Below are positions 21,840 to 33,134 of a DNA stretch of 64,000 nt, piece by piece. The notes under the pieces were generated by a model, which saw nothing but the letters and a program-made list of their open reading frames with translations, was not told the origin of the DNA and searched no databases. The DNA is from Hyperoplus lanceolatus (taxonomy: Eukaryota > Chordata > Actinopteri > Uranoscopiformes > Ammodytidae). The DNA lies in NCBI GenBank assembly GCA_026929865.2, contig CM049417.1, positions 22,135,501 to 22,199,500 of the forward strand, written 5' to 3'. Made by a program: the position numbers and the translations under genes. Numbering within the stretch: the stretch's first letter is position 1; each line of letters starts with the position of its first letter.

Positions 21840-23826
21840 GGGCCTATCCCAAAACTTTTTTTTGCATAGGAAATTTCCTTTCCTATCGAGATTACCCGGA
21901 AGTGCTCGGCAGATAGGTGATCCGAATAACCAAAATGCTTAGGAAAGGCATAGGAAAGGAGCCTCGATTCATCCTTTAACCCTCCTTTAGCATAGGTTAC
22001 TCCTGGCTAACCTATGCTAAAGGAAAGGAGATAGTGGTATCCCATAATCCTTTACGGCGGCAAGATTTAAAGCAACAGGCCACCGCCGGAGTTTACCGAC
22101 TCTACACGAATACGAACGAGAGGTAAAACAGAAGAGAGGAGAGGAGAGGAGAAGAGAAGAGAGGAAGATTTAACTCGGCTAAAACAAAATACTCCCCCCC
22201 CCCCACACATACACAGGCTAAAGATAATAAAGAACTCATAAAAGACCAACATCATAATAGTTATTTTCGTAGCACATAATTTACACCATAAGAAAATAAA
22301 ATACCAACTTCACATTCAGTGTTGGGAACGTTACTTTAAAAAAGTAATTAGTTATAGTTACTCACTACTTGTTCCAAAAAGTAACTGAGTTAGTAACTGA
22401 ATTACTTTATAATAGAAGTAATTAGTTACCAGGGAAAGTAACTATTTGCGTTAGCCTACTGTAAAAAAAAAGTTGCTATATGTCAAAAAAATTGATTTTT
22501 CTGAGCAGTTTTCACAAGTCAGTTGAAATGAGTAGAACAAACAGGCAGGCCTACTTGTAGGCTACATAACCTTCAATGTGTATTGCATATCAATAGACAG
22601 CAAGAGGTTTATCCTGCACTTCAAGTATTTTGTTCTCAACAAAAGTAGTAGGCCTAGAGGAAACTGCTGAATGTACCGTGCTGATCTGCTATATCACTGG
22701 ATTCACTTCAGGGGTGTCGGCTAAAACCACTATAGTAGCCTAAATAATAAAACACTACTTAAGGCCAAAAACGTCAGACTATGAAGCATGAGACGATGAG
22801 AGGAGGAGTAAGGATTTATCCTATGTTTATTTCCTTCTTTAACATGCACAGCAGCATACAGATCCCAGGAAAAGAACAGTAGCAATATTCGGCTTGTGAT
22901 GACACGCTAAACAGCTGTTTCAACCGGCGAATCGCGGCCGTTTAATAACGTGCATAAATTATAACTTATAGAGATGGGAAAACTCCATGCACTTACTCAC
23001 AAGGGCGATGCAAACAAACTCAGGGAGGGCACGTTTCGACCGTGGATTGATAGGTAATTACTGCGGCAAAGTGCAGGCTCACACAACAGAGAGAAAAAGA
23101 AAAAGAAACTTCACTAAACAGGCGCTCCGGCTGACTGACGTGACGGCGCTAACGGCTAACTGACAGTTATAATGTCATCCACACTGAATAAAACACAACT
23201 TAAAACACACCGGTCTCCTCACTAGCAGTATGGAGCCAGGGGTGCGTTCGGATTACACAGTTTATTCAATCAATTCATAGTAACGCACCGCATTTAACGT
23301 TCAGTAACGATAACGGCGTTGTAACGACGGAAAAAGTAATTAGTTAGATTACCCCGTTACTGAAAAAAGAACGGCGTTACCTAACGCCGTTATTTTAAAC
23401 GGCGTTATTCCCAACACTGTTCACATTTAATGAAGTTACTGGGGGCAGTTCATTTCAACATCAACACAAGTGTAGCCTCTTTTTATTCCACATGTGAATT
23501 GGGATATATGGGAGTGATTCTCACTCTGTTGGCGACAACCTGATTAAAATCAATATGAAAAGAACGCATGGATCAAACGAGCGCTTGTTGTAATCAATTT
23601 TCGGAGAATAGTGTAGTTTCACGCTAGACTCACGTCAGCAATACTCGCCGTCGCGCGCTGACGTCGGTTAGGAAAAGTGGAGTCGAATTCATTTGAAACA
23701 GCGCTGTCCTTTCTTATGTTCGATAGGAAGCACCTTTCATCTCTCCTTAACCCCGATGACATTTAGGGGTTAAGGCATAGGAAAGGAGGCTTATAGGTTA
23801 GGAGATTGGACTTTTCGGATAGGCCC
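21840..23826. mobile_element. 3-bp-TSD MITE, tandem copy B
   Basis: Ends GGGCCTATCC and GGATAGGCCC, flanked by CAG 21837-21839 (shared with copy A) and TAG 23827-23829. Outside its own passenger (22317-23419) it is nearly identical to copy A, so both are recent or arose by duplication. Confidence 0.7.
22317..23419. mobile_element. hAT MITE, CAGTGTTGGGAA ends, TSD TTCACATT
   Basis: CAGTGTTGGGAACG and CGTTATTCCCAACACTG ends with TTCACATT at 22309-22316 and 23420-23427. Copy A at about 21428 keeps the empty site AACTTCACATTTAATG. The interior has AGTAACT-type repeats near both ends and no transposase. Confidence 0.9.
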
Positions 23827-23829
23827 TAG

Positions 23830-23993
23830 TATTCATTTGTTTGTACCTTGACATGTTTCGACTACTTCCTGCAGTCTTCTTCAGAAGCGTCAACATCAGC
23901 TGACACAACGCGTGTCACAGCAACAGCTGACGCTTCTGAAGAAGACTGCAGGAAGTAGTTGAAACATGTCAAGGTACAAACAAATGAATACTA
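23830..23993. repeat. Near-perfect palindrome with CTGAAGA...GAAAC core
   Basis: TATTCATTTGTTTGTACCTT at the left is the reverse complement of the right end AAGGTACAAACAAATGAATA. The arms of about 80 bp meet near 23912 with a short unpaired centre. Each arm contains CTTCTGAAGAAGACTGCAGG followed by AAGTAGTTGAAAC (reverse complement in the left arm). It is the surviving axis of the outer element at 16206-24055 and would form a strong hairpin. Confidence 0.85.
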
Positions 23994-24307
23994 GTCTGTT
24001 TACATGAACATACAAGTTAATTTATCAAGTTAGACTAAATTAACCTTTTTGAGTTACCACCTTAACTATGTTTACAGTTTTAAAAAGTTTTGAATGAAAT
24101 GCAAACCTCAGTGAATCATTTGCTCTTGTTTCTCTGTCCTGAGATTCACACAGACTGAGCAGTCTTGTTTAAATGTTACAAATTGAGCTAATAAACTGAA
24201 CTTTGAATTTTTTTGCTGCAGAAGTTATCTCAGCTCATTTTTGTTATCTTATTTGATAATAAGGTGATTGTATGCAGAATGCTCGTGCCATCGTGTTGGG
24301 TCGACTG

Positions 24308-24533
24308 TAGTCTCGCAAAGCCAGACCAAACTACAGCAAGTAGTATGGTCTGGAAGCACTCCGTTTAGAGCCGTCTATTCGGGGGGAAACTGGGCTGGCC
24401 TGTTTTTATTTAGTTAAACCAATCACAATCATCTACGGCGGGGCTAACCCCGGGAAGCTGCCAATGGAGGCGTAGCGTTGTTTGCCGACGCCAGCGCTTA
24501 ATAGACGCTGGCGGGAGTGGTCAAGCCAGACTA
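24308..24533. mobile_element. Short repeat element (TAGTCT...AGACTA)
   Basis: TAGTCTCGCAAAGCCAGACC at the left and GTCAAGCCAGACTA at the right. Parts recur at 15012-15055 and 29807-29870 (GCCAGCGTCTA.TAAGCGCT), so it is a dispersed repeat. Ends are weakly inverted and no TSD is clear. Confidence 0.45.
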
Positions 24534-24750
24534 GGGCGACTGTGGCTCAGTTGTTGTGTCCTTGGGCAAGACACTTCACCCACCTTGCCTCGTGTGAATG
24601 TCGATAGTTAGTCTGCTATCGGTGTATGAATGTGTGTGAATGGTAACGTGGGAATGAGAACAGGTCTCCCTTGCAAAAGAGTCTTCGGTCTCAATGGGAT
24701 ATACCTGTATAAATAAAGGTTAAAAAAAAATAATAAAAAAAAATAAACTC
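24534..24750 (+). mobile_element. tRNA-type SINE remnant (V-SINE-like)
   Basis: The sequence GACTGTGGCTCAGTTG resembles a tRNA-type box A. It is followed directly by TGTCCTTGGGCAAGACACTT, a conserved core I associate with fish V-SINEs, then AATAAAGGTTAAAAA and an A-rich tail. Box B is missing, so the head is internally deleted. Confidence 0.6.
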
Positions 24751-24751
24751 A

Positions 24752-24893
24752 AACAGTGGTTTTATACAGATAAATAAATAAATATTAGCAGGTTCTCAAT
24801 AGTATTTCAATTTAGGTGGGGGGGGGGGTGCGAAAAAATTTCTGTCCCCTAGGGGGGGCATGACAGAAAATAATTGAGAACCACTGGGCTACA
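24752..24893. mobile_element. Possible hAT MITE remnant (CAGTGGTT...AACCACTG)
   Basis: CAGTGGTT at about 24754 and GAGAACCACTG near 24883-24893 are inverted, a common hAT end. There is a G run in the middle and no clear 8-bp duplication. Confidence 0.35.
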
Positions 24894-24899
24894 CAGTGT

Positions 24900-27256
24900 A
24901 TTGGCATCGCATCGGAGTGTTGAGGCTGTGCACAGCCACCTGCAGCCACCCCAGACATTAAGCAGGGAATATGTCTATAATGGATGAACGTCATTATCTG
25001 ACACTTTGGTATCCTTCATATAAAATGTGTGCCCCCCCCCCCATCACACCATACACTTGTAGAAAATCTAGACATTTTGGGATTTTTCAGATGCATATTT
25101 CATTTATATGGCGCTTCACTGTTCTGCCAGAAAGAAAGAGGGAGGGAGGAAAAAAAGGGGCAGGCGAAAGAGAGACAGAAAATAGTTGCAAGGCTGAGGT
25201 TTTGCACTGTGAAGACACAAAGACCAGGACCTCATTCTGCCTTCAACCATTTTCCCTTTTTTTATAGTCTATGGAAAAACTCCAGTTACCCTCGGAATTG
25301 AATGGGAAAGCATGAAGTTTCCTCAAATGTTTTACAGTTGAATACAGTATTAAAAAAAGAAGACTTTAGTGGGAGAGATTGCCAGAGAAAAGAGAGAAAG
25401 AGGCCCTTTTTGTCCGAACTTTTACATTTAGAGGTAAAACAATAATTTATTTTAATTAAGACGAGGCATATTCAAGAAATCCTGACTAAGCCGTAAGCCT
25501 GAGGTCTCTAAATCCGCTCACTTGACTGCCTAAGCTCATGGCTCAGAAGGAAAGAGATGGAAATATTCTTGTCCCCTATGGACCCCCTCATATGGTTTTG
25601 CCCTTATGGACAGTTAAATACACATGTGTCAACTGCATTGTTTGTCTTCCAACACTAGTACTTGTTTATTAAAAGGTCAAAGGGTCCACAATGAAACAAT
25701 AAATTTGAGATCACTGTTCCAAAGATTTGACAGTAAAATAATTCCTTGAAAATTTTGAAATTTTCACATCCAGCTTGTCCAACTAAGCCAAAGCACAACT
25801 AGCACTTAATTACATAAAATAAACGAAGTAAATTACTCTTATCTGCAGATTTGAGGAGTGGAAGCAGAACGATGGAGAAAGCAAGCCAATTAAGAGAAGT
25901 GCAGTTTTTAGTTTCCTGATTCGTGCCTCTGAGTCATTTGATACAGCCACAGGGTTGTGAAACTTCCTCTAATGAGCAGACACACTAGTGCACAGTCTAA
26001 GTGAAAACCAGCAACAGACAGAAAGAAAGCTGGGTCGAGAGCCACTGGGTCAGATGGTAAGACTGGTGAGCAGACTGAGAAGCCGGACAGATGCCAGATG
26101 GGAACAGTAAATTGGTAATGTGGCACCTAATACAACTCCTACATGCGTTAGACTTTGAAACCAAGCAAGCAGCAACTAAAGAAAAGGCCTTCCACTTTCT
26201 TGGGGTAAACATCACAAGATGAAATGTCAGAAACTAATCAAGTGTTGTTAATGTGAGTCTGGGTAAACAGCAATGGGAAGGGCGTCCCTCCGCCTGTTAT
26301 GTCCATCTGTCTTGCTCTCCAGCCACATGGGAAAATCCAGGGTTCGACAAGGGCAGACAATTTGACAAATGGAAAGGACGGTCGGTTGGAGTACGAGTTC
26401 GCCTTCAATTCCCCGGTCTGCTCAAAGACTAACACTTTTATCAAATGACTGTTCTTCCAATTAGGTCCTGACAACATCACAGAGCCGGACAGAAGCGCAT
26501 GCACCACAGGTCGATAAGTTTGCAGACTGTCCAGGGAGCTAAAAAGCGCCTGTTTTGCAAGCCGACTCTTTTGAAAGAGAGGCGAATCAGGCGCATGATG
26601 AAAGAGACAATTCCCCTTTCCTGGACCCGCGGTTCACAGGGAGTTCAAGCCGCCGAACGTACTGTACAGGCTGAGAGCTGCTCAGGCAAGCCGTTTGGTA
26701 GCTCTGTCATGGCCTGCCTGTGATATTGGAAAATTAGCAATATGATATGATTGAATTGTACCGTAGTGGCTTTCCAGAGTCTACCTTTTTAGAAACAGAA
26801 TCCAGTAGTTTATGGCTTTAAAGGGAACTAAACCCCTCGTGTGTGTGCAGCAGCATTACGGCCGAGTCTAAGCTGAACTGTGGCGCAAAACAAACGTTTT
26901 CCCCCCCATGAAATATAGCGTCTGCTATGGATTCGGGTATGGTGACGTTGAAGAGATAAAAGTGTTTAAAACTTGGAAACTTATAGTCACGTGGCGACCG
27001 GTGGCCGCACACACCCAGTCTATCAACACATGAGACATCGCAGAGAAAAGTCAAATTAATGCATGAGATTGAAGGGCCAAGCACGTTAAGTTTGGTTTAA
27101 AGACACTGCTACTGTCTTTGCACTTTGGAGGAATGCATTTATTTTCATGGGGGGAAAAATGTTTTTTTATTACATTTTTTAAACCATAATTTTTATTATT
27201 TTGAAAACAGTATGCCTATAGGCTACTAGCCTACAGATATATGGGTTTCAAAACCT
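24900..27256. other. No gene seen
   Basis: Unique-looking sequence with no supported exon or element. Several frames of 70-100 codons occur on both strands, but they have no domain or consistent splice sites. If regulatory DNA of the rbpj region is retained it might be here; the sequence alone does not show it. Confidence 0.45.
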
Positions 27257-27400
27257 GGAAAGTAACGTTTAAAGTAACTTGTAATCTAACTTAGTTACTT
27301 TTAACATCAAGTAATCAGTAAAGTAACTAAGTTACTATTTTAAGGAGTAACTAGTCATCAGTAATCAGATTACTTTTTAAAGTAACTGTGGCAACACTGG
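27257..27400. mobile_element. hAT element right end (AGTAACT...GGCAACACTG)
   Basis: AAAGTAACT-type repeats ending in AAAGTAACTGTGGCAACACTG resemble the right end of the element at 22317-23419, but the copy is divergent and lacks a left end. Confidence 0.5.
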
Positions 27401-29190
27401 CTACTGGTGCACATTCCACAACTCATTACTTGTGTTACAGTTTAGTACAATATGTATTAATTTATATTTGGCTGCTCCACCAGTCCAAGTAGGACGAGCA
27501 GAGTCTAGCTGCAGCCCCGGAGAACAACACCCTGGCGGGTGTACTGTGGCTGGGCGGAAGTGGTGTGACAGACATGATTTTTGACTATTTAGCTTCCATA
27601 ACATGTCTGCTGCTACGTCACTCACTTGCCCTAACCCTAACCACCCAGCTGTGATGCCTGAACCGTCAGCCGAGTGGAGCTCTATAGCGCTGTGGCTAAT
27701 CTAATGTTCTATGTATATATATTCTAACCTCTCCCTTTCCCCTTGCCCTAACCCTAACCACCCAGCTGTGATGGCTGAACATAATCGCAAAACAATATAA
27801 TTTGTCTGAATAACTCCTGAGGTATTTGTCTAAATAACGTTCTCCGGGGATGCAGCTGGATACTATTGGGCAGGACAGGATAGTTAAGTTTCAGTTTTGT
27901 TTTTCATCTCCGTGTCAGACAGCTGTTCGCTCAGCTGATGGGCTCGAGCCTCACGGAGCAGACAGCGGGAGTCAGTCTAAAGTCAGCGATAATCACTCTC
28001 ACAAATCAAAAAGCTAAATTATAAAATAAAGCTATCTCTTCCTCCCTCTATATCTGTCTGCATATACTTCTCTCCACTGCACACTTAGTCACTACCATTG
28101 TTTAAAGGAAGAAGAATGAGGATTATACCCTCATTTTGCACTTTATTATTTTTAAATAGGCCTATTAGAAGATTGCAGGCATTTAAAATACCACCAGCCA
28201 CTACATTATCAATGATAGAGACGAATAATTATCTTTTTTTCTTTTAAAGTTTAATTCAAAATTTTTAACAATACAGGAGAATAAATATTTGAAAGCAATA
28301 CAGAATGCATGATATTACTGCATTGTATTGTATTCTATTTTTGTCACCAGGAACCTAAATGTTGTCAATTAGCCTACTTTACATACATTTGGTGCATACA
28401 AATTCATCAGAATGCAGGAAATGAATGTGTTGAATGCTCAAAAATTTCTGGGGCCCCCTAGACACCCAAATTAAAATGTGTCCCAAACCAAGGTTTAATC
28501 ACAACCTACACCACAATTGTTATGTTTTATTTGTATCTATAGGCCTTTGAATAAGGATACTTTGTAATTTTAATCACATTATTTTAAATTAAAGTCTTAG
28601 GTCCTGCTTATCAATTGCTCATAATAACCAGTAGGCCTACTTCTGTGTTGGACATTACTGAACCTCTTCCCATTTATAGCACCCAATGTCCCTGTCTAGT
28701 CCCATGTCCCCAAAAAATCAAATAAAGGAAAACCCTCCCAATTTACAGTGTCGTCTAGAGGGGTCGGGTGTTTGTCACCTTTTTCACCTCTTATGAGTTT
28801 GCAGGTCTGGTTTAAGCATTAGACAAGAACTGTAAATACATTGTGCAAATAATTTTCTGCGTTGTGGCATTTTGTGTTTAAATTTAATTTCTATACAAAA
28901 ATGTCAAAATCATCTGTAAATAAAGACACAAAAGGCAAAGTTGCAACACCAATAATTCCAGCTATCTAAAAAGTAATAAGTGCATATTCTCCTCTCAAAG
29001 TGCACTAGATCAATGCATTCAAATGTAAAGGGTACAAAATAAATTTGGCCGGGGGGGCATGCCCCCGGACCCCCCTAGGAGGTTCGGGGAACACGCCACC
29101 GCTGCTGAAAAAAATCCTGCGGGAAACACTGTGCTGTGTGATGATTTAATGCTGTTTTTTTGTTTTACTTTGGTAGCGGTTAAAAGAGAA
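27401..29190. other. No gene seen; direct repeats and a hAT-like end
   Basis: A direct repeat CCCTAACCCTAACCACCCAG...TGATG occurs at about 27627 and 27745; the two CCCTAA units are not a telomere. Around 29050-29131 a GGGGGCATGCCCCCGGACCC block ends in GCGGGAAACACTG, like the end of the element at 5084-10613. No coding sequence is supported. Confidence 0.45.
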
Positions 29191-29197
29191 ATGTTAA

Positions 29198-29634
29198 AGG
29201 CCTACTTCACCGGTTTGAATATGAAGGTGTATTGAATTCTGAGATCCTATGTAGTATAAATGTGCGAAAAAAATAATAAAATCGGTTCATCCTAGCCTGA
29301 GAAAAGGCAAAAAGAGTGTTTTTTAACCCTATATTTCTCTTTCTCGTGACATCACAGAAAGAGAAATATAGGGTTAAAATAAAACGTACTTTGTAAATAT
29401 TACTGTGATGTCACAGTAAAAGACATCACAGTAATATTTACAAAGTAAGTTTTATTTTAACCCTATATTTCTCTTTCTGTGATGTCACGAGAAAGAGAAA
29501 TATAGGGTTAAAAAACACTCTTTTTGCCTTTTCTCAGGCTAGGATGAACCGATTTTATTATTTTTTTCACATTTATACTACATAGGATCTCAGAATTCAA
29601 TACACCTTCATATTCAAACCGGTGAAGTAGGCCT
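29198..29634. mobile_element. Palindromic TTAA MITE with about 215-bp arms
   Basis: The whole 437 bp is nearly self-complementary: AGGCCTACTTCACCGG at the left mirrors CCGGTGAAGTAGGCCT at the right, and the match runs almost to the centre near 29416. TTAA at 29194-29197 and 29635-29638 flanks it, the target of piggyBac and Kolobok elements. Each arm contains a smaller palindrome (AACCCTATATTTCTCTTTCT and its inverse). No coding sequence is present. Confidence 0.9.
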
Positions 29635-29880
29635 TTAAGTATTTGTACAATTTAGGCTAAATTAAATAGGTTGTTGTGAATGTTTTGGGAGCAGTTGTTC
29701 CACCACAGCTTATTCAGACTGCACTGTGGACTCACACCAAAAGTGCCCAACTAAACTGCTGCTCAATACAGCTCAATGCAACGCCATTTAGCATTAGCGG
29801 TAACATAATCTGGCTGGCCAGGTTTCGCCAGCGTCTATAAGCGCTTGCGTCGGCTACCAGCGCTACTCCTCCCCTTCCTG

Positions 29881-32858
29881 TTACTGGCTTTCCCGTATTG
29901 AGCTCCCCCTCAAACTCACATCCGAAAAAAAGTCAAAGACGAACTGATGAAACTCGAGAATGATGACATCATAGAGACAGTCACAGGCCCCACGCCATGG
30001 GTCTCCCCAATTGTGACGCCTCCCAAACCAAAAGACCCAGATAAAGTGAGGATCTGCGTCGACATGAGACAAGCCAACACCGCCATACAGCGCGAACGCC
30101 ACATCACACCCACCATGGACGACGTCATACATGAGCTCAACGGAGCTACGATCTTCTCCAAGCTGGACCTGACTGCCGGGTACCATCAGTTAGAGCTTCA
30201 CCCGGCCAGCAGATACATCACGACCTTCACCACACACCAAGGTCTGAGGCGATACAAACGCCTGAACTTTGGAATATCGTCTGCAGCGGAGGTGTTCCAG
30301 AACGCAATATGCCAGACATTACAAGGGATCAGTGTTGTCAAAAATCTGAGTGACGACGTCATCATCCACGGCAAGACACAGGCTGAACAGAACGACACCC
30401 TCAGAGCGGTGTTCCACAGACTGAAAGAGAGAGGTCTTACACTCAATCGCAAAAAGTGTGAGTTTGACAAATCCAGCCTTGAATTCTTCGGGTTCATTTT
30501 CTCAGCAGACGGGATCTCAGCCGACCCCAAAAAGGTCACCGCCATCAAGCAGGCCAACGATCCACAGGACCCGTCGGAGGTCAGAAGCCTTCTCGGCATG
30601 GCAAACTACTGCACACGATTCATACCAGACTTTGCCACCGTCTCCGCTACACAACGCATGCTTACAAAAAAAAGACACGCAATGGAGCTGGAGACCGGAG
30701 CACACTGCTGTGCTACAGACAATTAAAGACAGCCTCACCAGTGACACAGCCATGGCGTACTTTGATCCAGCTAAGGACACAAAGCTGATTGTGGACGCCA
30801 GCCCAGTAGCCCTAGGCGCCATTCTTTATCAAATGGACAAAAAAGGGGTGAGGCACACCATAGCATATGCCAGCCATGCTCTGAGTGACGTGGAAAGACG
30901 TTACTCACAGACTGAACGGGAAGCATTGGCCATCGTGTGGAGTTGTGAACATTTCCACTTATATATCTACGGAAACCCCTTCACCTTGGTCACAGACCAC
31001 AAAGCCCTCAAAGTGATCTGGAATAACACCAAATCAAAACCACCGGCGAGAATCGAGAGATGGGGACTGAGACTCCAGCCCTATAACTTTTGCGTGGAGT
31101 ACCAGAAAGGTGCAGAGAACCCCACCGACTACATGTCACGTCACCCCATCCGGACACCAACGGGAGAATCTACAAGAGCAGGGAAGGTAGCAGAAGAATA
31201 TGTGAACTTCATCGCCCACCATGCTCACCCAAAGCAATGACCCTCGCCGAGATCAGAGAAGAAGCACTCAAGGACCCGATACTTCAGGAGGTCGCTTCCT
31301 ACATCAGACACAACACGTGGCACAGGATCACCGACAACACACAGCATGCTGCTACTCTGAAGAAATTCATCCGAGTCAGCAAAGAGCTGAGCATGCTGCC
31401 CAGCAACGACATCATCCTCCGAGGCACGAGGATCATCATCCCAGCATCCCTTGAACACAGAGTGTTACAGTTAGCCCATGAAGGACATCAGGGCATTGGT
31501 AAAACAAAGACACTTCTCAGGTCAAAGGTATGGTTCCCCGACATCGATCAGAAAGCAGAACAGACTGTAAAGAACTGTTTAGCATGTCAAGCAAACACAC
31601 CCATAGCCCAGTCAGAGCCCCTGAGAATGTCAGACCTACCAGAAGCCCCTTGGCTTAATATCAGTGCCGATTTCTATGGCCCCCTCCCTACGGGAGAGTA
31701 TCTCTTAGTTATTATAGACGAGTACTCACGCTACCCTGTAGTTGAGATAATAAGGTCTACGTCAGCTAACACAGTTTGACAAAGTGTTTTCCATGTTTGG
31801 TATACCCCGAGTGGTCAAAACTGATAATGGTCCACCATTCAACAGTGAACAGTTTTCCAAGTTTGCTGACTGCCTAGGTTTCCATCATCGGAAGATAACA
31901 CCCCTCTGGCCTCAGGCCAACGCAACAGCAGAGCGTTTCATGCGCACACTCGGGAAAGCCATCCAAGTGTCAGAGACTGTGAACATCTCGTGGAAGCAGA
32001 CACTCAACACATTCCTCCGTGAGTATCGCTCTACACTTCACAGCACCACGGAAGTATCACCAGGCGAACTAGTACTACGGTACAAGATGCACACAACACA
32101 GCTAAGGCCAAGATGAAGCGCAACTCAGACGCACGCCGTCACGCGAAACCACGCCCCCTTATTCCTGGCGACACAGTGCTTCACAAACAACCGAAGCACA
32201 ACAAGCATACCACACCCTACAACAGTGAGCCACATACTGTTTCAAAAGTGAAGGGCTCAATGGTCACTGCGACCAGAGATGGACATTCCATTACGCGCAA
32301 TTCATCTTTCTTCAAAAGGGTGAATCCAGAGATACAGGACATTCCAGACAAATGGATCGGATCCCGACGAAGAGGATGATGGTGCCACTGTCGCTGGTGC
32401 CTCACCAAGGCCACAAAGGTACCCCTCCAGAACCATACAACAGCGCCCTCCGTACCTAATGGACTATGTGTGAGATGGTGGTCAGAGGCAATATGCCAAC
32501 ATAGTTCACATTGTTGCCAGTAGACATGACAGCGTCTTCTAATGACTGTTCATACCGAATACACTTGCACTTATAATGCAGAGATTGTTATGCAAATGAC
32601 TGTGAATGTTATAGCACAGGTTTAATACATGTATTTGATATTTGAAACATGGTGAATACCAGAGCATATGAGATATTTGAAACCAGAAATATGTGTACTG
32701 TTTGGTACTGCGTGAAATATTATTTTGTTTACTAGAAGCCACAAGTAAATGGTAGTCTCATCTGTTCACAATGCATAAGTTCATGTATGCCCATTCAGAA
32801 ATGTTTTATGCCCATTCAGAAATGGTGTGACGTTAGGCATCTAAAAAAAAAGGGGGAG
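29881..32858 (+). pseudogene. Ty3/gypsy pol fragment (RT-RNaseH-integrase), 5'-truncated and frameshifted
   Basis: From about 29930 the frame gives reverse transcriptase with the palm motif SKLDLTAGYHQ and an SDD motif (LSDDVIIHG) in place of the usual xDD, then the RNase H motifs IVDASPVALG, TEREALA and VTDHKALK. Next come an H2C2 zinc finger (HEGHQG...CLACQ) and the integrase D-D-E (ISADFYG, KTDNGPPF, ATAERFM). The SDD motif suggests a Mag-like lineage. Gag, protease and the 5' LTR are missing. The reading breaks at the A-run 30666-30673, near 31220-31236, at a TGA with small deletion at 31777-31783, and near 32105. It cannot make a working polyprotein. Confidence 0.88.
32843..32858 (+). 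other. Polypurine tract of the gypsy element
   Basis: AAAAAAAAAGGGGGAG lies immediately before the LTR start TGATGT, the expected position of the plus-strand primer of an LTR retroelement. Confidence 0.75.
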
Positions 32859-33009
32859 TGATGTAGTGTTTGCGACACTGCCGTATATGGTATTGGTCAT
32901 GACGTATGTACATGAACGAGTCAGACATGTATTGCTATCCCGGAGATAAGCATCAGTACTGATAAACAGTTGTCCACTCGTCTCATTCATATGGTAACTT
33001 ACAACATCA
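32859..33009 (+). mobile_element. Gypsy 3' LTR, 151 bp
   Basis: It starts TGATGT right after the polypurine tract and ends ACATCA, a 6-bp inverted end. Because the 5' LTR is lost there is no TSD to confirm the right edge. The next bases (33011 onward) read as an exon of the integrase-like gene. Confidence 0.7.
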
Positions 33010-33134
33010 CACCTATGGTCGAAAATTCATGACAGGATACCTGTCTTCGATCGGTGTGCATGCTGGTGAAACCAGGGTTGGACGAGTGTTACGAGACGTT
33101 CATCAGTCATATCACGATTTGCGCAGACATGTAA

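Larger units (their letters stand above)
16206..24055. mobile_element. Outer palindromic (Penelope-like?) element with 12-bp TSD, heavily filled
   Basis: A direct repeat ACCACCTTAACT lies at 16194-16205 and 24056-24067. Inside it, left pieces (16206-16228, 20531-20537 and 23830 onward) are the reverse complement of the right end (AGTCTGTTTACATGAACATACAAGTTAA, 23991 onward, in 20-base or shorter blocks). Once the later insertions are removed the element is a short inverted dimer with its axis at about 23912. The long variable TSD and the fold-back of two tails resemble Penelope-like or LINE-like tail-to-tail insertions. That classification is tentative; no coding sequence remains. Confidence 0.5.

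Noticed and set aside
27627..27770. Interstitial telomeric repeat
   Set aside because: Only two CCCTAA units at each of two places; they are part of a short direct repeat.
29947..32379. A functional gypsy polyprotein gene
   Set aside because: At least four frame breaks or stops, no gag or protease, and no 5' LTR.
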